From NCBI GenBank assembly GCA_905210085.1, contig CAJLVJ010000001.1, forward strand, positions 62,001-126,000: a DNA stretch of 64,000 nucleotides, given 5' to 3'. Of the stretch, positions 28,212 to 38,397 are shown piece by piece; positions within the stretch are counted from its first letter, which is position 1; each line of letters begins with the position of its first letter. The notes beneath the pieces are model-generated. The model made no database searches, was not told where the DNA came from, and saw only the letters and a list, made by a program, of their open reading frames with translations. This DNA is from an uncultured Collinsella sp. (GTDB lineage: Bacteria > Actinomycetota > Coriobacteriia > Coriobacteriales > Coriobacteriaceae). The position numbers were made by a program, and so were the translations under genes.

Positions 28212-29040
28212 TGATGGCCTCCTTATGGGCAGCGAAATCGGCGATGATCTGGGCATATTCCTCATCATTGGGCAGGTGATGATGCCAGGCGGCCTTGTCC
28301 TCCATAACAGGCGAGCCATAGCCCTTCACCGTGTTGAGGATGATGACCGTGGGCTTGCCGCAGGTCTCGGCCGCAAGCGTCAGCGCGGCGTCGATGGCCC
28401 GGACATCGTTGCCCGGAATGGAAAGCACGTTCCAGCCGAAGGCGGCCCAGCGCTCCTCCTGCGAGTCCTGTTTCATAACGTCCTCGGTGCTGCCGCTGAT
28501 CTGCAGGCGGTTGCGGTCTACGAGCGCGCACAGGTTATCGAGCTGGTAGTTGCCACCGCTCATGGCGCCCTCCCAGACCGAGCCCTCGGCAAGCTCGCCG
28601 TCGCCCATGATGGTGTAGACGCGGTAGTCGCGGCCGTCCATCTTACCGGCGAGCGCCATGCCCACGGCCACGGGCAGGCCGTGACCCAGCGAGCCCGAGT
28701 TCATCTCGATGCCCTTGAGCTTGTTGTTGGGGTGGCCGATGTAGGGGCTGCCGAACTTGGAGAAGCGGGCCTTGACGTCGTCGAGGTCAAGATAGCCCTC
28801 GTGGCAGAGCACCGCGTAGTAAGCCTCCATGGCGTGGCCCTTAGAGAGCACGAAGCGGTCGCGGTTGGGATCGTCGACGGTCTCGGGCGAAATGTTGAGG
28901 TGGTTGGCATAGAGGGTCATGAGGGCGTCAATCACCGACATGTCGCCGCCGATGTGGCCGCCGGCGCCAGCCATGATGATATCGACGCAATCGCGGCGAA
29001 GGTCCCAACGCAGCGACTCAAGCTCTTCGATAGTTGCCAC
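28204..29040 (-). CDS. Transketolase, N-terminal (diphosphate-binding) subunit
   Basis: The 278-residue subunit has the SKGHAMEAYYAVL and SGSLGHGLPVAVGMA segments and the TPP-diphosphate motif GDGELAEGSVWEG...DRNRLQISG. The start is a GTG at 29040 with AAAGGAG upstream. Split transketolases are common in firmicutes and actinobacteria and often serve a special pathway, here probably the sugar handled by this operon. Confidence 0.9.
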   Translation of the reverse strand: MATIEELESLRWDLRRDCVDIIMAGAGGHIGGDMSVIDALMTLYANHLNISPETVDDPNRDRFVLSKGHAMEAYYAVLCHEGYLDLDDVKARFSKFGSPYIGHPNNKLKGIEMNSGSLGHGLPVAVGMALAGKMDGRDYRVYTIMGDGELAEGSVWEGAMSGGNYQLDNLCALVDRNRLQISGSTEDVMKQDSQEERWAAFGWNVLSIPGNDVRAIDAALTLAAETCGKPTVIILNTVKGYGSPVMEDKAAWHHHLPNDEEYAQIIADFAAHKEAING

Positions 29041-29086
29041 GAAAAACTCCTTTCAGGGAATTTCCAAAGTCAAAGCCACCGCGTTT

Positions 29087-29174
29087 CCACAGTGCCCAAG
29101 ATTGCGGTGAAAGAGGAGCGCCGGGTACTTTGGTACGCAAGCGACGGCTTGAACCGCAAGGTTGGGTGCTGTGG
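29087..29174. ncRNA. Family B structured element, copy 3
   Basis: It lies 37 nt after the isomerase stop, inside the operon. Helices are CCACAG (29087-29092) with CTGTGG (29169-29174), CCCAA with TTGGG, and TTGCGGT with ACCGCAA, with the GA/GG internal loop. The core GAAAGAGGAGCGCCG...CAAGCGACGG is nearly identical to copy 2. Confidence 0.65.
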
Positions 29175-29211
29175 TAGCGCGCCGGCTCGTTGCTACAAAG
29201 TAGGCACGACC

Positions 29212-30612
29212 CTACTCGCCGCGCAGGTAAGCTTTAACGTCCTGCTCAATCGGGTCGTACAGGTCGGGTTGGATGCCGAGGTACTTGCACGCCTCGTAGA
29301 GCACCGGCACCACGTTGGCGTGAATAGCGACGCAGTGGTGGATGTAGGGACCCTCGACAATCTTGGCCTCGAGGCGCTTGAGGTTGTCGACCTCGACCCA
29401 CAGGTAGGTGCCCATGCCGGCCGGGCCGTCGATGCCGCGGGCGTTGCCCAGCAGCAGCGAGTACTCGCCGTTGTCGCCGTCAAAGCGGGCAAGGGTGAGG
29501 TCGCCGTGTTTAGCCTCGGCCGTCAGCGCGCCGGGGTGATCGAAAGCCAGCGGGTAGGTGAGCTTGGGCTTGACGGCCGCGCAGCTGCAGGGCCAGGGGC
29601 CGCAATGCTGCAGCAGCTCGCCGTTCTCGTTATCGGGATGGCGCACGGTCCAGTCGGCGAACATGCCACGGTGACGGCCCAGGTCGGCGGCCTCGACCAT
29701 CAGTGCGGTGATGGCGCCATGGATATCGGTCTCGCATACGATAGGGATGCCCATCTCGTTGAGGATGGCGTTGGCGGCGCAGGGCATAATGCCCAGCTCG
29801 TCCTGCAGAGCGTTCCAGCACTGAATGGCACCGGCGTTGCAGCCGTACTTCTCGACCAGGCGCTTCATGGCAATGGCAAGACCGGCGACCGCGGGAACCT
29901 TGTCCTCGGGGATGCAGATCTCAAAGCTGTCGTTGATGTGGGCAAGCATGGCGGCCATGGCCTGCTCGTCGGCCTGGGCGTCGCGCACGGCCTGGACAAG
30001 CTCGGTCATGGGGATAGGCGAAAGCTGGATGTTGAACTTCTCGAGCAGCTCGCCCTCGTTGCACATGGTCGACCAGAAGTCGAACGGACGGGTGGCCATC
30101 TGCAGGATGCGGGTGTGCTTGAAGGTCTTGACCACGTTGCAAACGGCCAAAAAGTCCCAAACGCCGCGCTCGAACTCGGGGTCGGTCAGGCGGCAGTTGG
30201 TCATGTAGGTGAAGGGAACCTGGAAGCGGCGCAGGACCTTGCCGGTGGCGAACAGACCGCACTGGCTATCGCGCAGGCGCGTGCCGTCGGGCTCGGGGCG
30301 CTCGTCGCGCGGGCCCCACAGCAGCACGGGCAGGCCGAGCTCGCGGGCAAGGCGAGCGCAAACGTACTCGGTGCCAAAGTTGGCGTGGCACAGCATAATG
30401 CCATCGACGCCCTCGGCGCGGAATTTCTTGACGATAGGCTCAATGTGGCTGTCGTCGAACAGCAGGCCCTCGTCATTGATGTCGTCGATATCCACGATGT
30501 CGACGCCGATCTCGCGCAGGCGATCAGCCGTCAGGCCGCGATACTTGATTGCGTCCGGCGCGCTAAAAATGCTGCGGCGCGTGGGCACAAAGCCGAGCTT
30601 GATCTTGTCCAT
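29212..30612 (-). CDS. L-fucose/L-arabinose isomerase family protein
   Basis: A 466-residue protein of the fucose-isomerase fold: FVPTRRSIFS at the start, the middle LCHANFGTE segment, and CETDIHGAIT plus HCGPWPCSC late in the sequence. The family turns aldoses into ketoses or acts on related sugars; this one is shorter than classic FucI (about 590). Together with the FGGY kinase and transketolase it suggests aldose to ketose to ketose phosphate to split. The exact sugar cannot be told. GGGGAGG precedes the ATG. Confidence 0.82.
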   Translation of the reverse strand: MDKIKLGFVPTRRSIFSAPDAIKYRGLTADRLREIGVDIVDIDDINDEGLLFDDSHIEPIVKKFRAEGVDGIMLCHANFGTEYVCARLARELGLPVLLWGPRDERPEPDGTRLRDSQCGLFATGKVLRRFQVPFTYMTNCRLTDPEFERGVWDFLAVCNVVKTFKHTRILQMATRPFDFWSTMCNEGELLEKFNIQLSPIPMTELVQAVRDAQADEQAMAAMLAHINDSFEICIPEDKVPAVAGLAIAMKRLVEKYGCNAGAIQCWNALQDELGIMPCAANAILNEMGIPIVCETDIHGAITALMVEAADLGRHRGMFADWTVRHPDNENGELLQHCGPWPCSCAAVKPKLTYPLAFDHPGALTAEAKHGDLTLARFDGDNGEYSLLLGNARGIDGPAGMGTYLWVEVDNLKRLEAKIVEGPYIHHCVAIHANVVPVLYEACKYLGIQPDLYDPIEQDVKAYLRGE

Positions 30613-30638
30613 GTACGTCCTCCCCTAATCACATGTTC

Positions 30639-30687
30639 AGTAAACAGACGCATGTTTCGTTTTGTTCTGTTTACTAAATGTTTTACT
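30639..30687 (-). promoter_or_regulatory. Operator-like sites upstream of the isomerase operon
   Basis: AGTAAACAGA (30639-30648) and TCTGTTTACT (30666-30675) form a 10-bp inverted pair. ACTAAATGTTTTACT (30673-30687) resembles AGTAAATGTTTAAT upstream of the LacI gene (31975-31988). These AT-rich palindromes are likely binding sites of the LacI-type regulator next door. Confidence 0.55.
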
Positions 30688-30777
30688 CTTTTGTTTAATA
30701 GTCTAGCGCGAAAGTCCCATAAACGGTAGAGAAATCAGCCTAAACGGTATATAAACAAACTGAACATACAAGGGAAA

Positions 30778-30804
30778 CAAAAAGAGGGCCCCGAAGGACC
30801 CTCT
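30778..30804 (-). terminator. Intrinsic terminator of the LacI gene
   Basis: On the minus strand AGAGGG and CCCTCT form a stem with inner GC pairs, followed by five T's. It ends the regulator transcript before the isomerase promoter. Confidence 0.8.
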
Positions 30805-30870
30805 CTTAGTAGCGTTAGATATGGCTGCCTTAGCGAGCTTTGCCGCCCTGCGCCCCGGCGTTTTCTTCGC

Positions 30871-31881
30871 CTAGATCTCGCACACGCTCTGGCGCTCGAC
30901 AAAGTAGGTCGACACGGCCGTCTTGCAGGTATAGCTCTTGGGGTTGCGGATGTTGCCCACCAGGCGACGCACCGCGATCTCGCCCACCTCGTGCTTGGGA
31001 ACATGCACCGTGGTGAGCGGCGGGTTGGAGAAGGCGCCCAAAGACAGGTCGTCAAAGCCGATGATCGAGACATCCTCGGGCACGCGAATACCGTGCTCGT
31101 TGAACGCGCGCATGGCGCCCACGGCGAGCACGTCGTTCTCGGCAAAGAAAGCCGTCGGCAGATCGTCGCGCGAGACGTTGTCGAGCCACACGCCCATGTC
31201 GCGATAGGCACCCTCGAGCGTGGTGCCCAACGTGACACGCCATGCCGGATTGGCCTCGAGGCCCGCGTCCTCAAGCGCTTGGCGATAGCCGCGCTCGCGG
31301 TCCTTAAAGTTGCGGATCCGAAGGTCGCCCGCCAGATAGCCGATTTGCCTGTGGCCTTTCTCGATAAGGTAATCCACGGCACGCAGCACCGAATCGGTGT
31401 TGGCGATGACTACGGCATCGAAGTACTGGCGATCGCTCCAGCCGTCGAGCACAATCAGGTGGGCGGCAGCGTCGGCGAACAGGGCGTAGTCCTCCTCGCC
31501 CAGCTCGGTACCCATCAGCACGATGGCGGCCGACGGGTCGGCGATCAGGCCCTCGACCTGCGGGCGCACGGCGTCCAGGTCGCTAAAGTCGAGCGAGACA
31601 AAGCTCGTGCTCATGCCGTGGCGACGCGCCTGGCGCTCCACGCCCTCGATGACCGCGGGATGGAAGGTGCTCTCGTCCAGGATGGCGCCCGTCTTGCGCG
31701 CAAGCACAAACTGGATGCTCTCGAGCTGCGTCGACTGCTGATAGCCAAGCGACTGCGCGCACTCCAGGATGACCTTGGCGGTCTCCTCGCTCACGCTGCG
31801 CTTGCGGTTGAGCGCGTTGGACACGGTTGCGGGCGAAAAGCCGGTAATGCGGCTGATCTCGCGGACGCTTGCTTTAGCCAT
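30871..31881 (-). CDS. LacI-family transcriptional regulator
   Basis: The 336-residue protein has the LacI HTH and hinge helix (ASVREISRITGFSPATVSNALN, residues 3-24) and a periplasmic-binding-protein-like sensor domain ending with FSNPPLTTVHVPKHEVGEIAVRRLV. The start at 31881 has GGGGGAA upstream. It probably represses the operon transcribed after it and its own gene, since similar AT-rich palindromes lie before both. Confidence 0.92.
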   Translation of the reverse strand: MAKASVREISRITGFSPATVSNALNRKRSVSEETAKVILECAQSLGYQQSTQLESIQFVLARKTGAILDESTFHPAVIEGVERQARRHGMSTSFVSLDFSDLDAVRPQVEGLIADPSAAIVLMGTELGEEDYALFADAAAHLIVLDGWSDRQYFDAVVIANTDSVLRAVDYLIEKGHRQIGYLAGDLRIRNFKDRERGYRQALEDAGLEANPAWRVTLGTTLEGAYRDMGVWLDNVSRDDLPTAFFAENDVLAVGAMRAFNEHGIRVPEDVSIIGFDDLSLGAFSNPPLTTVHVPKHEVGEIAVRRLVGNIRNPKSYTCKTAVSTYFVERQSVCEI

Positions 31882-31974
31882 CGTTCCCCCTAGCATCGGT
31901 CGCGGCCGAGCATCGTGGCTTGACCGCCCCGTGGCTCGGCAACTAAACGACCGCAAATTCAATCTAAACAGAAT

Positions 31975-31988
31975 AGTAAATGTTTAAT
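31975..31988 (-). promoter_or_regulatory. Operator-like site upstream of the LacI gene
   Basis: AGTAAATGTTTAAT is a near-palindrome and resembles the site at 30673-30687. TAAACAGA just to its left also repeats part of the 30639 site. Confidence 0.45.
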
Positions 31989-32063
31989 AGCTAGTTTAGC
32001 CTGTTGTCAAGCGAAGTGGCACGACTATTCCCCCAACGGGCGCATTTGTCCATCTTAACGTTA

Positions 32064-35077
<3,014 letters not shown>

Positions 35078-35147
35078 CATTGGCTCCTTTGCACAATCTT
35101 GGCTTACTGTTCGAATCGGCAAAGGTCATGCCCCGAATGGCTACGGG

Positions 35148-35987
35148 TTACAATCCTTTTTTGGAGATGATCCGGTTGAGATGGATCATCAGATAGAGTT
35201 CCTCCTCCTCGGAGAGCGTGGCGTCCCACGTTTCACGACAATAGGAACCGATATGCTTCACGCACTCTGCCAACTGCGGAAACTCCTCACGAAAGTTCTT
35301 GTACATCTGCATGTTGGCGCTGTTCAGCGACTCGCCGGCTTGAATGCGCTTGAACAGGTACCGCAGATGCGTGGCGAAGCGGGTGAAATCAAAGGAATCG
35401 CGGTCGACAATAATGCGGAAATCGCTTTCGAGAATCTCGATAACGTCCTCGAGCATATCGTCGAACTGCTTTGCGGGCTCGGCCGTGGCTTTGACGGCTT
35501 CAACAACCCGTGCGTTCACGAGATTCATCGCAATACTGGCAATCTCATCCTTGGGAAGCCGCTCTCCGAGCTCCTTCTCGAGTCGCATGACGATAAACTG
35601 GGCAGCCTTGTATTCCTTCGGATACGTCTCCCGCACTTCATAGGCAAGAGGCATCGCGATGCGGACCCCCTTTTGGGCTCGCGCAACGGCAAACGACAGG
35701 TGATCAGCCATGAACAGCGTCGCATTGGTCGAGAGGTCGTAGGGCAGTTCGTTGGCAACGATGTCCATAACTTTCGCCGCAAACATCACGATATCCGAGG
35801 GAAGATCCCTCATGACATCTTGTCCTTTAGGATCAATGTCGTAAAACGTATGCTCGATTTTAGAAAGAGGGAGCTCTCGAGGAAAATCTCCACCGAAACC
35901 GACGCCCCTGCCCATGGCGATGACATCTCGCCCCTGTCCGTCACGGCAAAGAACCGCGTTGTTGTTAAGCTTTTTAATTGCAAGCAT
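35148..35987 (-). CDS. licT: LicT/BglG-family antiterminator
   Basis: The 279-residue protein has an RNA-binding CAT domain (residues 1-55, MLAIKKLNNNAVL) and two PRD domains. Expected regulatory histidines are present as H96, H207 and about H269, but the second PRD1 histidine (LicT H159) is Asn155 (IAMNLVNA). It should bind the two RAT sites in its own leader and stop early termination when beta-glucosides are present. AAAGGAGG precedes the ATG. The lost His may change control by HPr or the EII. Confidence 0.93.
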   Translation of the reverse strand: MLAIKKLNNNAVLCRDGQGRDVIAMGRGVGFGGDFPRELPLSKIEHTFYDIDPKGQDVMRDLPSDIVMFAAKVMDIVANELPYDLSTNATLFMADHLSFAVARAQKGVRIAMPLAYEVRETYPKEYKAAQFIVMRLEKELGERLPKDEIASIAMNLVNARVVEAVKATAEPAKQFDDMLEDVIEILESDFRIIVDRDSFDFTRFATHLRYLFKRIQAGESLNSANMQMYKNFREEFPQLAECVKHIGSYCRETWDATLSEEEELYLMIHLNRIISKKGL

Positions 35988-36015
35988 GGTGAACCTCCTT
36001 TCAAGAACACTCACA

Positions 36016-36060
36016 GAAAAAGGCATGATAGCCAATAGCAGTGCTATTGCGGTCATGCCT
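36016..36060 (-). terminator. Leader terminator controlled by LicT
   Basis: On the minus strand AGGCATGA (36053-36060) pairs with TCATGCCT (36021-36028), an inner CAATAGCA/TGCTATTG stem lengthens it, and five T's follow. Its 5' arm overlaps the second RAT, the classic exclusive-structure design. Confidence 0.85.
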
Positions 36061-36073
36061 TACGTAACAATCC
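36051..36073 (-). promoter_or_regulatory. RAT site 2 (LicT RNA target)
   Basis: The minus-strand RNA reads GGATTGTTACGTAAGGCATG, matching the start of the ribonucleic antiterminator consensus GGATTGTTACT, and overlaps the terminator stem. Confidence 0.75.
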
Positions 36074-36089
36074 GTGTTGTATTGCTCTT

Positions 36090-36119
36090 GGGCATGCCTC
36101 CACACAGGAGTAACAATCC
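36090..36119 (-). promoter_or_regulatory. RAT site 1 (LicT RNA target)
   Basis: The minus-strand RNA starts GGATTGTTACTCCTGTGTGG and ends AGGCATGCCC, the full RAT hairpin form. A TATAAT -10 (36134-36139) is 14 nt upstream, so the site begins near the transcript 5' end. Confidence 0.85.
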
Positions 36120-36133
36120 AAGATGTAGAATGC

Positions 36134-36139
36134 ATTATA
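36134..36139 (-). promoter_or_regulatory. -10 box of the bgl operon
   Basis: TATAAT on the minus strand precedes RAT 1. The region about 17 bp further upstream (GGTCCC) does not match a -35 box, so an activator may help. Confidence 0.55.
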
Positions 36140-36236
36140 GCGCTCTCCCCGCCCCGGGGACCATCGGGCTGGCGAACGGTAGATGTCGGCCCGCCAGCGG
36201 CCACATCGAGCAGATGGGCGTGCTTCGATCCCGAGC

Positions 36237-37211
36237 CTAGCCTAGGATGCGGGCCATGCGCGCCTTGAACTCGGACAGAAAGCGCGGGGCGTCCACGGTG
36301 AGTGCCACAAGCGCGCTCTTGTCGGGGTCGGACAGGCGATGCTCGTCGCAGATAGTGCGGCCGCGATACTCGCCGAGCAGGTCGACGCGCAAGTTGCAAC
36401 CAAGTGCGCCCACGAGCGTGGGATCAATCGCCACGGCAACGGCAAGCGGATCGTGCAGCGCGCAGCCGCCCAGGTAAGGGGCGTTCATCTCGTACGAGCC
36501 AATGTAGTGCTCGACCATACTCGCAAATGCGCAGCCCGCCATGGTGCCCGAGCCCGTCCAACCGGCAATGTCGCGGCGCGTCAGCACCACGCGATGCGTC
36601 ACGTCAAGACCAACCATGGTGAGTTTGCGGCCCGAGCGCAGCACGGCGTCAGCGGCCTCGGGGTCGCTCGCCATGTTGGCCTCGGCACCCGCACTCACGT
36701 TACCGGGCACGGTCAGGGCACCGCCCATCACCACCACGCGACCGATAGACATCATCGCCGCCGCATCGCGCTCCAGGGCAAGCGCCAAGTTGGAAAGCGG
36801 ACCGGTTGCCACGTAGACCAGGTCGGGGCCATAGGTGCGCGCGGCATCGATCAGGTAATCGACCGCCGCGTTGCCTTCGGCCGTCGTCGCGCCCACCGGC
36901 TCGTACGGCGAGGCGGGCACGCTTGCGCCACCAATGCCATTCTTGCCGTGGATGAGCGTGGTGGACGCCGGCGGCGTATAGGGCTCGGTCGCCTTTATGG
37001 GACGATCGGCGCCCAGGTACACCGGCACCTCGGGGCGACCCAACAGGTCGAGCACCGCCAGGCAGTTATGCGCCGACTGGTCGACGCGCACGTTGCCAAA
37101 GCACGTGGTAATACCGACGAGCTCCACCTCGGGGCTCGCGATGGCATAGGCGAGCGCCATCGCGTCGTCCACACCCATATCCAGATCAAGGATCAGCTTC
37201 TTGATTGCCAT
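36237..37211 (-). CDS. Inosine-uridine-preferring nucleoside hydrolase
   Basis: The 324-residue enzyme has the calcium-binding N-terminal cluster LDLDMGVDDAMA (family DxDxGxDD), VYVATGPLSNLALAL, and the C-terminal HDPLAVAVAIDP with the catalytic His region. It splits nucleosides to base and ribose. ribokinase is just upstream with a 4-bp gap, giving a ribose salvage pair. Confidence 0.93.
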   Translation of the reverse strand: MAIKKLILDLDMGVDDAMALAYAIASPEVELVGITTCFGNVRVDQSAHNCLAVLDLLGRPEVPVYLGADRPIKATEPYTPPASTTLIHGKNGIGGASVPASPYEPVGATTAEGNAAVDYLIDAARTYGPDLVYVATGPLSNLALALERDAAAMMSIGRVVVMGGALTVPGNVSAGAEANMASDPEAADAVLRSGRKLTMVGLDVTHRVVLTRRDIAGWTGSGTMAGCAFASMVEHYIGSYEMNAPYLGGCALHDPLAVAVAIDPTLVGALGCNLRVDLLGEYRGRTICDEHRLSDPDKSALVALTVDAPRFLSEFKARMARILG

Positions 37212-37215
37212 TGTT

Positions 37216-38211
37216 CTACTCCGCTTCTCCGTCTATTACTAAATCGTCTAAACCAAACACGCGCTCAACTTCGGCGCGCGTGGGAATCGACTGTTGCGCG
37301 CCCAAACGCGACACCGTTACCGCCGAGGCACGAGCACCTGCGGCCATGCACCCAAAGAGCGGAAGGCCCTCCAGGCGGGCAGCCGCAAGCGCGCCGATAA
37401 ACGTATCGCCCGCGGCTGTCGTATCGACCACCTCGTTCGAAAGCGCCGGCATGCGCAACAGCTCGCCGCTATCGCCAAGCGTAACCGACCCGGCTCCGCC
37501 TAACGTAATGACCGCGGCTCCGACACCCTTGGCGAGCAGGGCATTGAGCGCCGCGACGCAGCTCGCATCATCCGCGGGCAAGATGCCCGTCAGCACCTGG
37601 CACTCAGTCTCGTTGGGACAAACCAGGTCGACCGCAGGCCAGGCCTCCGCAGGCAACTCGCAGGCAGGCGCCGGATTAAAGACCGTATAGAACCCGAGCT
37701 CGTGAGCGCAAACAAGCGCCTCGGCCGTCGCCGCAAGGTCACATTCGCCCTGGGCGATAAAGACGCTTCCGGCAGCCGGGGCAATATCGCTGGCGTCGCC
37801 GTCGAGCTCATCGGCCACCAGACAACGCAGGGCGCAGGCCACATCCTCGCCCGCAAGCGCGTGGTTGGCGCCCGGCGACAGCACGATGCGGTTGTCGCTC
37901 TCGCAGCGAATGATAGTCGCGGTACCGGTCTCCACGTCATCGCGACGCGCCACAAACTCAACGCCCACGCCGGCATCCTGAAGCCCCGCCACGAGCGCAT
38001 CGCCAAACGCATCGCACCCGACCGCGCCAATCATGCACGTGCGCGCGCCCATGCGCGCAGCTGCCACGACCTGGTTGGCACCCTTACCACCGGCGTTGGT
38101 GATAAAACCGCTGCCGCCGACGGTCTCGCCCGCGCGCGGCATGCGCTCGCACGCCACCGAAAGGTCCATGTTCATGCTGCCGAACACCGCAACAATGCCG
38201 TTGTCTGCCAT
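37216..38211 (-). CDS. rbsK: Ribokinase
   Basis: A 331-residue PfkB-family kinase with GSMNMDLSV at the start, the substrate-binding GGKGANQVVAAARMG, and the ATP-site AAGDTFIGALA with the catalytic Asp. It makes ribose 5-phosphate from the ribose freed by the hydrolase translated from the same transcript. AGGAGGTTT precedes the ATG at 38211. Confidence 0.92.
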   Translation of the reverse strand: MADNGIVAVFGSMNMDLSVACERMPRAGETVGGSGFITNAGGKGANQVVAAARMGARTCMIGAVGCDAFGDALVAGLQDAGVGVEFVARRDDVETGTATIIRCESDNRIVLSPGANHALAGEDVACALRCLVADELDGDASDIAPAAGSVFIAQGECDLAATAEALVCAHELGFYTVFNPAPACELPAEAWPAVDLVCPNETECQVLTGILPADDASCVAALNALLAKGVGAAVITLGGAGSVTLGDSGELLRMPALSNEVVDTTAAGDTFIGALAAARLEGLPLFGCMAAGARASAVTVSRLGAQQSIPTRAEVERVFGLDDLVIDGEAE

Positions 38212-38397
38212 GGAAACCTCCTCGTCTGCGGGCCTTGCACCCACCGTCGATCGTCGATTGCGCGCCTTCGCACCTCTATAACTTTAGTTCACTTTGATGT
38301 GAACGCGCCCTTGAGGTTGCGCCAGCAGCAAGCATTCACAGGAGCAGGCAGCTACAATGAATATGTGCTGATTATTCTCGTCATTGGATGATGTTTT

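Noticed and set aside
28096..30729. 877-codon open frame on the + strand opposite the transketolase and isomerase genes
   Set aside because: It runs across two real minus-strand genes and a family B element; the product is low-complexity and matches no fold. The minus-strand genes have clear motifs.
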